DNA of 62,953 nt. Origin: Pseudomonas fluorescens. Its GTDB lineage: Bacteria; Pseudomonadota; Gammaproteobacteria; Pseudomonadales; Pseudomonadaceae. Under the pieces are notes generated by a model. The model had not been told where the DNA came from and did not search any database. It worked only from the letters and a program-made list of their open reading frames with translations. Where the stretch lies: positions 15,251 through 78,203 of the forward strand of contig NZ_JAGGOF010000007.1 of NCBI RefSeq assembly GCF_018614775.1, read 5' to 3'. Each line of letters starts with the position of its first letter. The first letter of the stretch is position 1. The position numbers were made by a program, and so were the translations under genes. Shown piece by piece: positions 47,069 to 58,146 of this stretch.

Positions 47069-47686
47069 ATGACTGATTTCACCAACGCCACACCGACCAC
47101 CGTGGACATTGTCCAGCGCGACAACTGCTATCAGGGTTTCTACAAACTCGATCGCGTTCGCCTGCGCCATGAGTTGTTCGCCGGTGGCATGAGCCGTGAA
47201 ATCAGCCGTGAGTTGTTCGTGCGCCATGACGCCGTGTGCGTATTGCCTTACGACCCGCAGCGCGATGAAGTGGTATTGATCGAGCAGTTTCGCGTGGGCG
47301 CCATGGGCAAGACCAGCAACCCGTGGCTGGTGGAGCTGGTGGCCGGCCTGATCGACAAGGACGAACAACCGGAAGAAGTTGCTCATCGCGAAGCGCAGGA
47401 GGAAGCTGGGCTGGTCTTCGCTGCGCTTTGGCCGATGACCCGATATTTTCCATCGCCCGGCGGCAGCAATGAATTCGTGCATCTTTACCTGGGGCGTTGC
47501 GACAGCACGGGGGCCGGCGGCCTGCATGGCCTGGAAGAGGAAGCCGAAGACATTCGCGTGAAGACCTGGGCTTTCGAAGATGCCTTGCAAGCGGTGCGCG
47601 ACGGGCGTATCTGCAACGCGGCCAGCATCATTGCCTTGCAATGGCTGGCCTTGAATCGCGATGAAGTGAGGGGGTTATGGTCTTAA
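47069..47686 (+). CDS. nudF: ADP-ribose pyrophosphatase (Nudix)
   Basis: Hydrolyses ADP-ribose to AMP and ribose-5-phosphate. The 205-residue protein has a perfect Nudix box (Gx5Ex7REUxEExGU) that starts GLIDKDEQPEE and ends REAQEEAGL, and the upstream LIEQFRVG typical of NudF/AspP. The ATG at 47069 has GAGG a few bases upstream; an extended frame 57 bases earlier lacks one. The stop overlaps the next gene by ten bases, so both are coupled, followed by cpdA, as in many gamma-proteobacteria. Confidence 0.94.
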   Translation: MTDFTNATPTTVDIVQRDNCYQGFYKLDRVRLRHELFAGGMSREISRELFVRHDAVCVLPYDPQRDEVVLIEQFRVGAMGKTSNPWLVELVAGLIDKDEQPEEVAHREAQEEAGLVFAALWPMTRYFPSPGGSNEFVHLYLGRCDSTGAGGLHGLEEEAEDIRVKTWAFEDALQAVRDGRICNAASIIALQWLALNRDEVRGLWS

Positions 47687-48129
47687 GCAAGCTGCGCGAT
47701 CGTTATCGCGTCGATCTGGTCGGGCTGCAGGCAGCCTGTGAGGCCAACTACGCCCGCCTGATGCGCTTGCTGCCCGACATGCGCAACGACCCGGCGCCAC
47801 GCCGCATCGCCGTCACCCACGGCGACCAGATGCTCGGCGTGTTGGCCCTCGAAGTACTGCAGACCTGCCCGTACACCACCACCTTGCAAGTGCGCCAGGA
47901 ACACAGCCTGCCCTGGCTGCCGGTGCCGCAACTGGAGGTTCAGGTGTATCACGATGCGCGCATGGCCGAAGTCGTCAGCGCCGAGCATGCACGACGCTTT
48001 CGCGGCATCTATCCTTACCCCAATGCCTCGATGCACCAGCCGGACGAAAAGGCCCAGTTGAATCTGTTCCTGGGTGAGTGGCTGAGTCATTGCCTGGCGC
48101 TGGGGCATGAGTTCGAAGTGGTTCGCTAA
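47677..48129 (+). CDS. DUF1249 family protein YqiB
   Basis: A 150-residue soluble protein of the YqiB family, recognised by its RIAVTHGDQMLGVLALEVLQ core and the C-terminal KAQLNLFLGEWLSHCL. The function is unknown. It lies in the conserved nudF-yqiB-cpdA-yqiA-parE order shared with E. coli, which supports the assignment more than any motif does. Its ATG overlaps nudF by ten bases. Confidence 0.87.
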   Translation: MVLSKLRDRYRVDLVGLQAACEANYARLMRLLPDMRNDPAPRRIAVTHGDQMLGVLALEVLQTCPYTTTLQVRQEHSLPWLPVPQLEVQVYHDARMAEVVSAEHARRFRGIYPYPNASMHQPDEKAQLNLFLGEWLSHCLALGHEFEVVR

Positions 48130-48235
48130 TGCGCTGTCTGTGAACCGGTTCCGGTTCGCGGGTTCCCCCTTTCGATCATCCCCAGCATAATTGCGGCTTC
48201 ATCCAACGGCGTGAGTGCGCCTGGGAGAGAGCGAT

Positions 48236-49051
48236 TTGCCGAGTGTATCGACCCTGACCACCGCCGACCCGGTGCTGCTGGTCCAGCTGTCCGACAGTCA
48301 CCTGTTCGCCGACGCCGACGCTTCGTTGCTGGGCATGAACACCCGCGACAGCCTGCGGGCGGTGGTGGACCTGGTGCTGGACCAGCAGCCGAAGATCGAC
48401 CTGCTGCTGGCTACCGGGGATTTGTCCCAGGACGGCACGCTTGAATCCTACGCGGCGTTCCGGCAGATGAGCGCGCGCATCGATGCCCCGGCGCGCTGGA
48501 TTCCCGGTAACCATGATGAGCCGCAAGTGATGGTTGAGGCAGCGGTGAAGAGCGCGCTGCTCGATCCGGTGGTGGACATTGGCAACTGGCGCATCACCCT
48601 GCTGGATTCTGCGGTGTCGGGCTCGGTGCCGGGGTTTCTGGCGGAGGAGCAGCTGATTCTGTTGGCCAACGCGCTGAGTGAGGCGCCGCAGCGGCATCAT
48701 CTGGTGTGCCTGCATCATCATCCGGTGTCGATTGGATGTGAGTGGATGGAGCCTATCGGGTTGCGTAATCCGGAGGCGCTGTTTGCGGTACTGGACCGTT
48801 TTCCGCAGGTGCGGGCGGTGCTTTGGGGGCATGTGCATCAGGAGATTGATCAGGTACGCGAGGGGGTGCGTTTGCTGGCTTCGCCTTCGACTTGTATTCA
48901 GTTTGAGCCAGCTTCTGTGGATTTTGCGGTGGGTGAGCAGGCGCCGGGGTATCGGTGGTTGCGGCTTTTGCCGGATGGGCGGTTGGAGACGGGGGTTGAG
49001 CGGGTGGTCGGGTTTGAGTTTGCGGTTGATTATGGGGCTGAGGGGTACTGA
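48236..49051 (+). CDS. cpdA: 3',5'-cyclic-AMP phosphodiesterase CpdA
   Basis: Cytoplasmic class III phosphodiesterase that lowers cAMP and so tunes Vfr/CRP signalling. The 271 residues show all metallophosphoesterase motifs: QLSDSHLF, ATGDLSQDG, PGNHDEP, LHHHPV and GHVHQE. The start is taken as TTG at 48236, with GGGAGAGA directly upstream giving the usual PSVSTLTTADPVLLVQLSDS. An earlier GTG (48215) has no comparable site. Third gene in the nudF-yqiB-cpdA order. Low-GC wobble use rises toward the 3' end, where many codons are G/T-rich. Confidence 0.93.
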   Translation: MPSVSTLTTADPVLLVQLSDSHLFADADASLLGMNTRDSLRAVVDLVLDQQPKIDLLLATGDLSQDGTLESYAAFRQMSARIDAPARWIPGNHDEPQVMVEAAVKSALLDPVVDIGNWRITLLDSAVSGSVPGFLAEEQLILLANALSEAPQRHHLVCLHHHPVSIGCEWMEPIGLRNPEALFAVLDRFPQVRAVLWGHVHQEIDQVREGVRLLASPSTCIQFEPASVDFAVGEQAPGYRWLRLLPDGRLETGVERVVGFEFAVDYGAEGY

Positions 49052-49086
49052 AGGCTGACCTGTTTCTCCCGGCTGTACGCTGATCC

Positions 49087-49199
49087 CATTGTGGGAGTGG
49101 GCTTGCCCGCGAAGGCGGCCTAATAGCCGACCTATTTCTTCCGGCTGTACCCGGTCCTACTGTGGGAGCGAGCCTGCTCGCGATGGCGGTCTGACAGGC
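49087..49199 (+). repeat. REP-spacer module, copy A (two units)
   Basis: REP cores at 49090-49113 and 49161-49184 are joined by a spacer reading TAGCCGACCTATTTCTTCCG onward. The module is nearly repeated at 49557-49669. Confidence 0.82.
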
Positions 49200-49361
49200 T
49201 GTTTGGTTTTTTTGACCGAGTACATATCCATTGCTGCGGTAACGGCCGCTTAGGGTTCCGCTCTGACGGCGGCTCACTTTTGAAAAGCCTGCGTGGCCCG
49301 GCGAAAAGTAAGCAAAACGCTCTTGCCCCACCACTCGGTGCCTCGCCTAGGCTCGGCATGC

Positions 49362-49470
49362 CCGAACGCAGGCATTGCTCCGTGGGCCCGCCGCGAAGGG
49401 CCATCCATGGCCCAGCGCGGCTAACCCGGCATCCATGCCGGGTTGCCCACTGCGCAATACCTGCGTTCGG
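49362..49470. repeat. structured element: long stem enclosing two perfect hairpins
   Basis: Outer arms 49362-49387 and 49445-49470 pair over about 26 bases with a few mismatches. Inside are two perfect hairpins with CC loops: GGGCCAT/ATGGCCC at 49398-49413 and CCCGGCAT/ATGCCGGG at 49425-49442. It sits inside a larger GC-rich block (about 49204-49510) between two REP modules. I believe similar sequences recur in other P. fluorescens genomes, but this needs a search. Confidence 0.65.
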
Positions 49471-49556
49471 CCAGCGTGGTTAACGGGGCGCCCAAGATCA
49501 AAACCTCGCCGAGGCGGCCTTATAGCCGACCTGGCTCTTCCGGGTGCACGCCAGCC

Positions 49557-49669
49557 CCATTGTGGGAGCGGGCTTGCCCGCGAAGACGGCCTAATAGCCG
49601 ACCTATCTCTTCCGGCTGTACCCAATCCCACTGTGGGAGCGAGCCTGCTCGCGATAGCGGTCTGACAGA
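49557..49669 (+). repeat. REP-spacer module, copy B (two units)
   Basis: Nearly the same as copy A: REP cores at 49561-49583 and 49632-49655 with the same 71-base period and spacer motif. Confidence 0.82.
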
Positions 49670-50002
49670 CGACCTACTCTGTGGGAATGGTCGGACAACC
49701 CGGCCGATTTTTCCGACGATCTCTGGCGGTTGCCGGGCGGGACGGGTTCTCGCTAACCTTCTTCGGTCGCTGCCATTCAGCGACCGGGCCTGGAAACCCG
49801 ATAAGTGAGGATGCAACGGCGTGCCACATGAGATACTGCATCGCGTTTTTGCGTGTGCAGTCCTGCGTTATGGCGGCTGTGCGCGGGAGACTTTCGAGTC
49901 TGCCGGGTTTGCTCCTTATTCCGGTTTTCCAGCCCGCGCATAGCTGCCACCCTCTCGCCTGGAAACGGGAAATGGCGGTTCCACTACATAAGGAGCCTCA
50001 CC

Positions 50003-50359
50003 ATGTTCAAAGTCACCCCCAATCCCCCCGAAACCGATCCCACCTCGGCTCACGCCGGCCTCGACGCAAAGAAGCTCGACGAAGCCGCCGATCGGGCCCT
50101 CAACTACTACCTCGCCCCAAAACCTCAAGCCAATACAAAACAGTCCCCAGGCCAGTTATTCACAGTGGTGGATGGCCTCGACAGCGAAACCCTCCTGGCC
50201 AACCTCAGCGAAACCCTGGCCTCGGCCAATGCCATGCTCAACGACCTGGCCTTCGACCTTGAAGGCTCCAACCGGCATGTAGCTTTCGGCATCCAGCAAA
50301 TGGTCGAGCTGAGCGAGTTGCTGGCAAATCGGGCATTGGACATCATTGATCCCCGCTAG
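50003..50359 (+). CDS. small DUF6124 family protein
   Basis: A 118-residue soluble protein beginning MFKVTPNPPETDPTSAHAGLDAKKLDEAADRALNYYL and continuing with a helical C-terminal half (LLANLSETLASANAMLNDLAFDLEG). It resembles the DUF6124 (formerly DUF3077) proteins common in fluorescent pseudomonads, often in several copies; the function is unknown. AAGGAG at 49990-49995 strongly supports the ATG at 50003 over an upstream in-frame start. Repeat arrays in opposite orientation lie on each side. Confidence 0.78.
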   Translation: MFKVTPNPPETDPTSAHAGLDAKKLDEAADRALNYYLAPKPQANTKQSPGQLFTVVDGLDSETLLANLSETLASANAMLNDLAFDLEGSNRHVAFGIQQMVELSELLANRALDIIDPR

Positions 50360-50690
50360 GCCGCGCGAACCTTTTGTGGCGAGGGGATTTGTCTCCGTTG
50401 GGGCGCGAAGCGCCCCTTGGACAGCAAGGCGGAAGTTAGCTGACCTCGCCACAAGCTCAGAATCCAAGTACAGCCAGAAGAGACAGGTCGGCCGTTAGGC
50501 CGTCATCGCGAGCAGGCTCGCTCCCACAGTGGACCGGGTACAGCCGGGAGAGATAGGTCGGCTATCAGGCCGTCATCGCGAGCAAGTAGATCGCAGCCCA
50601 GCACGGAGACTGGTTACAACGCCAAATCCCCCAAACCACCCCCATCTCCCTGTAAACTCCCGCTTTTGCCCAACACCCAGGGAGTTGGCA
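50360..50690. other. 331-bp gap with inverted copies of the REP-spacer module
   Basis: After the DUF6124 stop there is a hairpin-like stretch (GGGGCGCGAAGCGCCCC near 50400). A REP unit follows at 50506-50528, then a spacer that is the reverse complement of the one left of the gene. A REP truncated after AGCAAG lies at 50576-50587. No gene seen; the yqiA ribosome-binding site (GGGAG) lies at about 50680. Confidence 0.75.
50506..50587 (-). repeat. REP-spacer module, inverted, last unit truncated
   Basis: One full REP core (50506-50528) and one broken core (50576-50587) keep the 70-71-base period seen at 49087-49669 but in the opposite orientation. Confidence 0.75.
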
Positions 50691-51299
50691 ATGTCGGGTT
50701 CAATTCTTTACATCCACGGCTTCAACAGCGCCCCAGCCTCGACCAAGGCCCGCCAGCTCATCGACGTCATGACCCGCCTGGGCCTGGGCGATCAGTTGCA
50801 AGTGCCCGCGCTGCACCATCACCCCCGCCAAGCCATGGCCCAATTGGAACAGGCGATTGCACAACTGGGGCGGCCGCTGCTGGTCGGCAGCTCGCTCGGC
50901 GGCTACTATGCGACTCACTTGGCCGAGCGCCACGGCCTCAAGGCGTTGCTGGTCAACCCGGCCGTCAGCCCCCATCGGATGTTCGACGGTTACCTGGGCA
51001 CGCAAAGGAATTTGTACACCGACGAAACCTGGGAACTGACCCACGACCACGTCACGGCCTTGGCCGCGTTGGAAGTGCCGGCGCCCCGGGATCCGCTGCG
51101 GTATCAGGTGTGGTTGCAAACCGGTGATGAAACGCTGGATTATCGCCACGCCCAACAGTATTACCGCGCCTGTGCCTTGCGCATCCAGGCCGGCGGCGAC
51201 CACAGTTTCCAGGGGTTTGCCCAGCAGTTGCCGGCGTTGTTGAGTTTTGCCGGCATTGGCGCCGATTTGTACCAGGCGATCGACTTCACGTCGCTGTGA
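50691..51299 (+). CDS. esterase YqiA
   Basis: Alpha/beta-hydrolase of 202 residues in the YqiA family, which has esterase activity toward short acyl chains in E. coli. It shows ILYIHGFNSAP (oxyanion region), the nucleophile elbow GSSLGGYYA, and the late DHSF histidine. The ATG at 50691 has GGGAG upstream; the longer open frame before it crosses REP repeats. It lies directly upstream of parE, 41 bases away, as in E. coli and P. aeruginosa (PA4968-PA4967). Confidence 0.9.
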   Translation: MSGSILYIHGFNSAPASTKARQLIDVMTRLGLGDQLQVPALHHHPRQAMAQLEQAIAQLGRPLLVGSSLGGYYATHLAERHGLKALLVNPAVSPHRMFDGYLGTQRNLYTDETWELTHDHVTALAALEVPAPRDPLRYQVWLQTGDETLDYRHAQQYYRACALRIQAGGDHSFQGFAQQLPALLSFAGIGADLYQAIDFTSL

Positions 51300-51328
51300 G
51301 CCATCGCCCCTTTTTATTCGAACACTGA

Positions 51329-53244
<1,916 letters not shown>

Positions 53245-53245
<1 letters not shown>

Positions 53246-54231
53246 TGCGCAACGGTTTCGCCCTGGCGTTGTTGCTGTGGGCGGGGGCGGTTGTCGCGGG
53301 ACCGGCGCCGGAGTTGAAGCTGCTGTCCGAGCACGTTGTGGATGGCATGCGCGGCGGCAATCTGTCCGGTCTGGCGATGTGCGGTGGGGACATGTGGACG
53401 GTGTCTGATCGTGACGACGACCGGATCTACCGCCTCAAGCCTTCCGCCGAGAAAGCCTGGCCGGCCGAAGTGGTCGATATCGACGTGCCGCCAGTGCCGG
53501 ACAACGGTTTGCCCTGGGGCCTGCGTTCCCGGACCTGGGCGGCGTCGTTCGTGCGCGGGGGCGAGCTGGATTTCGAAGGCATCAGCTGCGACAGCGCCGG
53601 CAATCGTTATGTGGTCAGCGAGGCCCATGCGGCCGTATTGCAGGTGCCAGTGGCGGGTGCTGCGTCCTGGTTGAAAATTGCCCCGCCGATGATTCGCCAG
53701 GCGCGGGCCAGCGGCATGCTGTTGCATTTCAATGCCCTGTTCGAAGGCCTGGCGGTCAATCCGGCCGGCGATCAGTTGTGGCTGGCAGCCGAGCGTGAAC
53801 GTCGGGGCCTGCTGCTGATCAAGCGTCAGCAAACGGTGTGGGACTGCGACGGCAATTGTGTATTGCTCAGCGAAGCAGGGCAGGAGATGCAACCGCCGCA
53901 GTTCGCCAAGGCCAAGGCCGTGTCACGGGATTTCGCCGACCTGTCATTGTTCAACGGCAAACTGTTTACCCTGGAACGCAACGCCTTCCAGATCTGCCGG
54001 CGCGACCCGCAGACCGCCAAGGTCGAGCGCTGCTGGTCGTTCGCCGCCGAAGCATTGCAGGACAATCGCCGCTATGCCCAGGCCTACGGGTTGGCCGAGG
54101 CGCTGGTGGTGGATACCGAGGGCGCGTGGATCGGCCTGGACAACAACGATGGCCCGCGGGCCGACGGTGAAGAGCGACCGATCATCTGGCGCTTTGCCGC
54201 GCCGGAGGGTGGTTGGAGCGCCGAGCCATGA
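53245..54231 (+). CDS. secreted esterase-like protein (phytase-like beta-propeller, PA4966 type)
   Basis: Predicted exported protein of 328 residues. A signal peptide (MRNGFALALLLWAGAVVAGP) precedes a domain of the esterase-like phytase family, with repeated beta-propeller-like motifs such as GLAMCGGDMWTVSDRDDDRIYRL and DFEGISCDSAGNRYVVSEA. Substrate and catalysis are not evident. It is inserted between parE and parC, overlapping parE by one base and the next gene by four, so it is co-translated with them. Confidence 0.82.
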
Positions 54232-54746
54232 GTCAACCGCCGGGCAAGCGCGCTGGCCGGGTGTTGATGATACTGGCCTGGTGTGCGGCGCTGTTTCTGG
54301 CGACGCGGTTTTTCGCCCAGTGGGAGCAGCGCCAGCAGAACCCGAATACCCAGGTGTATTCGCAGCGGGGCGACGGGTTTATCGAGGTGAAGCTGGTCGG
54401 CAATACCCAGGGGCATTTCGTCGCCAGTGGTCATATCAACGGCCAGCCGGTGGATTTCATGCTCGACACCGGTGCCACCGACGTGGCGATCCCGGAGGAA
54501 CTGGCCGAGCGCCTCAAGCTGGAAAAAGGTTTCGGCGTGACATTGAGCACCGCCAACGGTTTGAGCGAGGGCTATCGCACCCGCATCGACCGGCTGCAAT
54601 TGGGTGACATCGTCTTGCGCGATGTCCGTGCCCTGGTGGCGCCAGGCCTGGGCGGCACGCAAGTGCTGCTGGGCATGAGTGCCCTGAACAAACTTGAATT
54701 TACCCAGCGCGACGGCACCATGCTGCTGCGCCAGACAACGAACTGA
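54228..54746 (+). CDS. retropepsin-like aspartic protease family protein (PA4965 type)
   Basis: A 172-residue membrane-anchored protein: one N-terminal hydrophobic segment ([18 protein letters not shown]) is followed by a single aspartyl-protease lobe. The catalytic motif is [13 protein letters not shown], with a C-terminal VLLGMSAL that matches the family's ILGM. A single lobe implies a dimer. The start at 54228 overlaps the preceding stop (ATGA). It ends ten bases before parC. Confidence 0.85.
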   Translation: MSQPPGKRAGRVLMILAWCAALFLATRFFAQWEQRQQNPNTQVYSQRGDGFIEVKLVGNTQGHFVASGHINGQPVDFMLDTGATDVAIPEELAERLKLEKGFGVTLSTANGLSEGYRTRIDRLQLGDIVLRDVRALVAPGLGGTQVLLGMSALNKLEFTQRDGTMLLRQTTN

Positions 54747-54756
54747 TGAGGCCCGC

Positions 54757-57030
54757 ATGAGCGACATTCTTGCAGACAGCTTAGACGGCGTAGAACGCCG
54801 GTCGCTGGCTGACTTCACCGAAAATGCCTACCTCAATTACTCCATGTACGTGATCATGGACCGCGCCTTGCCGCACATCGGCGACGGTTTGAAGCCGGTG
54901 CAGCGGCGGATCATCTATGCCATGAGTGAACTGGGGCTGGACGCCGACTCCAAGCACAAGAAGTCGGCGCGGACCGTCGGTGACGTGCTCGGTAAATTCC
55001 ACCCCCACGGCGATTCGGCCTGCTACGAAGCCATGGTGCTGATGGCCCAGCCGTTCAGCTACCGCTACACCCTGGTGGACGGGCAGGGCAACTGGGGTGC
55101 GCCGGACGATCCCAAGTCGTTCGCGGCCATGCGTTACACCGAGGCACGGCTGTCGCGCTATTCCGAAGTGCTGCTCAGCGAACTGGGCCAGGGCACCGCA
55201 GATTGGGGCCCGAACTTTGACGGCACCCTCGACGAACCCCTGGTGTTGCCGGCACGTTTGCCGAACATTCTGCTCAATGGCACTACTGGCATTGCGGTGG
55301 GCATGGCCACTGACGTACCGCCGCACAACCTGCGGGAAGTCGCCACGGCGTGCGTGCGCCTGTTGGATGAGCCGAAAGCCACGGTGGAACAGCTCTGCGA
55401 GCACATCCAGGGCCCGGATTATCCGACCGAAGCAGAGATCATCACGCCCCGCGCCGACCTGCTGAAAATCTACGAAACCGGTCGCGGTTCGGTGCGCATG
55501 CGCGCCGTGTACCACATCGAAGACGGCGACATCATTGTCACCGCGCTGCCGCACCAGGTCTCCGGGGCCAAGGTGCTGGAGCAGATTGCCGCAATGATGC
55601 AGGCAAAACCGTCGAAAGCGCCGCAAGTGGCGGACCTGCGCGACGAATCCGACCACGAAAACCCTTGCCGCATCGTGATCATCCCGGTCAACAGCCGTGT
55701 CGACCATGACGCGCTGATGCAGCACCTGTTCGCCAGCACCGACCTGGAGTCCAGCTATCGGGTGAACATCAACATCATCGGCCTGGACGGCAAGCCGCAG
55801 TTGAAGAACCTGCGCGCATTGCTGGTGGAGTGGCTGGAGTTTCGCGTCAAGACCGTGCGTCGACGCCTACAATTCCGCCTGGACAAGGTCGAGCGCCGCC
55901 TGCACCTGTTGGACGGTTTGCTGATTGCCTACCTCAACCTGGACGAAGTGATCCACATCATCCGCACCGAGGAACACCCCAAGGCCAGCCTGATCGCGCG
56001 TTTCGACCTCAGCGAAATCCAGGCCGACTACATCCTCGACACCCGCTTGCGACAATTGGCGCGGCTGGAAGAGATGAAGTTGCGGGCCGAGCAGGACGAA
56101 TTGCTCAAGGAACAGGCCAAGCTGCAAGCCTTGCTGGGCAGCGAAGCCAAGCTCAAGAAGCTGGTGCGCACCGAATTGCTCAAGGACGCCGAAACCTATG
56201 GCGACGACCGCCGCTCGCCCATCGTCGAGCGTGCCGAAGCCAAGGCGTTGACGGAACATGATCTGCTGCCGAACGAGAAAGTGACCGTTGTACTGTCGGA
56301 AAAAGGCTGGGTACGCTCGGCCAAGGGTCATGACATCGATGCTACGGGGCTTTCCTACAAAGCCGGGGATGGTTTCAAGGCCTTGGCGGCCGGGCGTTCC
56401 AACCAGTTTGCGGTGTTCATCGACTCCACCGGGCGCAGCTATTCGGTGCCGGCTCACACCCTGCCGTCGGCTCGCGGCCAGGGCGAGCCGCTGACCGGAC
56501 GATTAACTCCGCCACCAGGTGCAACTTTTGAGTGCGTGCTGATGCCTGATGATGATGGGCTGTACGTCATTGCGTCCGACGCAGGGTACGGCTTCGTGGT
56601 CAAGGGTGAGGATCTGCAAGCCAAGAACAAGGCGGGCAAGGCGCTGTTGAGCCTGCCGAACAACGCCAAGGTCATTGCGCCGCGCCCGGTTGCCGATCGC
56701 GAGAACAACTGGCTGGCTTCGGTGACAACCGAGGGCAGATTGTTAGTCTTCAAAATCAGCGACCTGCCACAGTTGGGTAAAGGCAAAGGCAACAAGATCA
56801 TCGGTATTTCCGGCGAGCGGGTCGCCAGCCGTGAGGAATATGTCACGGATATTGCAGTGTTGCCCGAAGGTGCGACGCTTGTGCTGCAGGCTGGAAAGCG
56901 TACCCTCTCCCTGAAAGCAGACGATCTTGAGCATTACAAAGGTGAACGCGGTCGGCGGGGCAACAAGCTTCCAAGGGGCTTTCAACGGGTCGATGCACTG
57001 CTCGTCGAAAACTTGAATCAGGCGTCCTAG
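54757..57030 (+). CDS. parC: DNA topoisomerase IV subunit A (ParC)
   Basis: DNA-cleaving subunit of topoisomerase IV, 757 residues. The catalytic Tyr127 lies in [11 protein letters not shown] after Arg126. The quinolone-resistance region [11 protein letters not shown] has Ser87 and Glu91, the susceptible-type residues by P. aeruginosa numbering. The C-terminal beta-pinwheel begins near residue 500. The ATG at 54757 is used: TGAGG lies upstream and the 63-base upstream extension overlaps the previous gene. Last gene of parE-PA4966-PA4965-parC. Confidence 0.97.
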   Translation: MSDILADSLDGVERRSLADFTENAYLNYSMYVIMDRALPHIGDGLKPVQRRIIYAMSELGLDADSKHKKSARTVGDVLGKFHPHGDSACYEAMVLMAQPFSYRYTLVDGQGNWGAPDDPKSFAAMRYTEARLSRYSEVLLSELGQGTADWGPNFDGTLDEPLVLPARLPNILLNGTTGIAVGMATDVPPHNLREVATACVRLLDEPKATVEQLCEHIQGPDYPTEAEIITPRADLLKIYETGRGSVRMRAVYHIEDGDIIVTALPHQVSGAKVLEQIAAMMQAKPSKAPQVADLRDESDHENPCRIVIIPVNSRVDHDALMQHLFASTDLESSYRVNINIIGLDGKPQLKNLRALLVEWLEFRVKTVRRRLQFRLDKVERRLHLLDGLLIAYLNLDEVIHIIRTEEHPKASLIARFDLSEIQADYILDTRLRQLARLEEMKLRAEQDELLKEQAKLQALLGSEAKLKKLVRTELLKDAETYGDDRRSPIVERAEAKALTEHDLLPNEKVTVVLSEKGWVRSAKGHDIDATGLSYKAGDGFKALAAGRSNQFAVFIDSTGRSYSVPAHTLPSARGQGEPLTGRLTPPPGATFECVLMPDDDGLYVIASDAGYGFVVKGEDLQAKNKAGKALLSLPNNAKVIAPRPVADRENNWLASVTTEGRLLVFKISDLPQLGKGKGNKIIGISGERVASREEYVTDIAVLPEGATLVLQAGKRTLSLKADDLEHYKGERGRRGNKLPRGFQRVDALLVENLNQAS

Positions 57031-57201
57031 AGGGCTCGGTCGGCGATTAAAAGCCGCAGACCGACGCTTTCGCGCTGGAGTCGGGACGCATATTCACGGA
57101 TGATAGGCCCTTTCCAAGCGCCGGCGTGGCTGAGCGTTCTTCATAATGACCGAGTATTTTTTCACTGTGGTAAGCCTTGTGGCTGCCACCTGGATGGAAC
57201 G

Positions 57202-57909
57202 ATGACTGCTCTGCGCCTTCCTATTTTTTGGCTCGCCGGCCTGCTTGGCCTGGCGGGTTGCAGCGTCCATCAACCGGTGTCGCTGTATCAACTCGACAGC
57301 GGGACCCCAGCCCAGCCTGCGAAAAGCACGGGCATGGCGGTATTGCTGGGGCCGGTACTGATCGCCGATTACCTGCAACGCGAAACCCTGTTGCAACGCC
57401 AGCCGGACGGCAGCTTGCAAGCCTCGACCGACGGTCGTTGGGCTGGCAGCCTGTCTTCCGACATCGACCAGTTGCTGTTGCGCCAGGTCGCCGGGCAACT
57501 GGACAGCCAGCGCGTGGTGCTGGCGCCGGCCACCCAGGGCTTCACCCCGGATGTCCAGGTGCTGCTGTCGATTACCCGACTGGACTCGGGCAAGGCACAG
57601 CCGGCGGTACTCGATGCCCAATGGCGGTTGATTGACCGTCGCGGCAAGGTTCGCGAGAACCGCATCGTGCACCTGCAGGAGGAGCATGCCGGGACCACCG
57701 CTGCGCAGGTCCAGGCCCAGGGCGTGTTGCTGCAACGCCTGGCCGAGCAGTTGTCCGTGGCCCTCAAGCCATTGGCCAACCAGCCTCCGATCGTCGAGGC
57801 ACCACGCAAAGCGGCGCCGTCCCAGGCCAAGCCCGCCGAGCCGGAAAAGTCGCCGAAGATTCCGATGGCCCTGCCGATTCGCACGGACATGGAAGTGTTC
57901 AGGTTCTGA
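57202..57909 (+). CDS. ABC-type transport auxiliary lipoprotein (PqiC family)
   Basis: A 235-residue lipoprotein with signal peptide ending LLGLAGC and a PqiC-like (ABC_trans_aux) fold: VSLYQLDSG near the start, then YLQRETLLQRQPDGSLQAS and SSDIDQLLLRQVAGQL. Such proteins normally work with PqiAB or Mla-like MCE systems in lipid trafficking, but no partner genes lie nearby. The start MTALRLPIFWLAG at 57202 is chosen since it gives a proper signal peptide. It is followed by a terminator. Confidence 0.82.
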   Translation: MTALRLPIFWLAGLLGLAGCSVHQPVSLYQLDSGTPAQPAKSTGMAVLLGPVLIADYLQRETLLQRQPDGSLQASTDGRWAGSLSSDIDQLLLRQVAGQLDSQRVVLAPATQGFTPDVQVLLSITRLDSGKAQPAVLDAQWRLIDRRGKVRENRIVHLQEEHAGTTAAQVQAQGVLLQRLAEQLSVALKPLANQPPIVEAPRKAAPSQAKPAEPEKSPKIPMALPIRTDMEVFRF

Positions 57910-57930
57910 CGGTTGTACTGGATTTGAAGC

Positions 57931-57954
57931 AAAGCCCGCATTGATGCGGGCTTT
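57931..57954 (+). terminator. terminator after the PqiC-like gene
   Basis: AAAGCCCGCA at 57931-57940 pairs with TGCGGGCTTT at 57945-57954 around a 4-base loop, followed by GTCGTTT. A perfect 10-bp stem, though the T run is short. Confidence 0.75.
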
Positions 57955-57997
57955 GTCGTTTCTGCGGGTTGGATCTTCGGTGTCTGTGCTGGCTTCA

Positions 57998-58071
57998 TCG
58001 CGAGCAGGCTCGCTCCCACAAGGGATCAAAGGGTTGTGGAAATCCCCTGTGGGAGCGAGCCTGCTCGCGAT
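57998..58071. repeat. REP doublet between PqiC-like gene and smp homologue
   Basis: Two inverted REP cores (CGCGAGCAGGCTCGCTCCCA near 57998-58019 and its complement near 58050-58070) lie between two terminators of convergent genes. Confidence 0.82.
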
Positions 58072-58089
58072 AGGGTCAGTGAAGGCCAC

Positions 58090-58125
58090 AAAAAAGCCCG
58101 CAGACAATCACTCATTTGCGGGCTT
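58090..58125 (-). terminator. terminator of the Smp/AhpA gene
   Basis: On the minus strand a 9-bp stem (58094-58102 with 58117-58125, 14-base loop) ends in six T residues (A run 58090-58095). It lies 22 bases past the stop. Confidence 0.78.
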
Positions 58126-58146
58126 CGTCATTTCAGCAGCCGAGGG

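Larger units (their letters stand above)
49052..50002. other. 951-bp repeat-rich intergenic region
   Basis: No convincing gene. It contains four REP units at about 49090, 49161, 49561 and 49632. Each pair is 71 bases apart with a shared spacer motif (TAGCCGACCT...CTTCCGGCTGTA). The array is split in the middle by a GC-rich, hairpin-filled element (about 49204-49510). From about 49680 to 50002 lies the upstream region of the DUF6124 gene, with a few short palindromes (for example GGTCGCTG...CAGCGACC near 49764-49787). Confidence 0.75.

Noticed and set aside
49132..49665. Several short open frames in the repeat region
   Set aside because: They are translations of REP units and the hairpin element, with compositions set by the repeats (for example recurrent RASPLPQ-type strings).
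49087..49669. CRISPR-like periodic repeats
   Set aside because: The period is regular (71 bases), but the spacers are near-identical to each other rather than unique, the repeats are REP palindromes, and no cas genes lie in the window.
54757..57030. Possible quinolone-resistance change in parC
   Set aside because: Ser87 and Glu91 are present, which are the susceptible-type residues.
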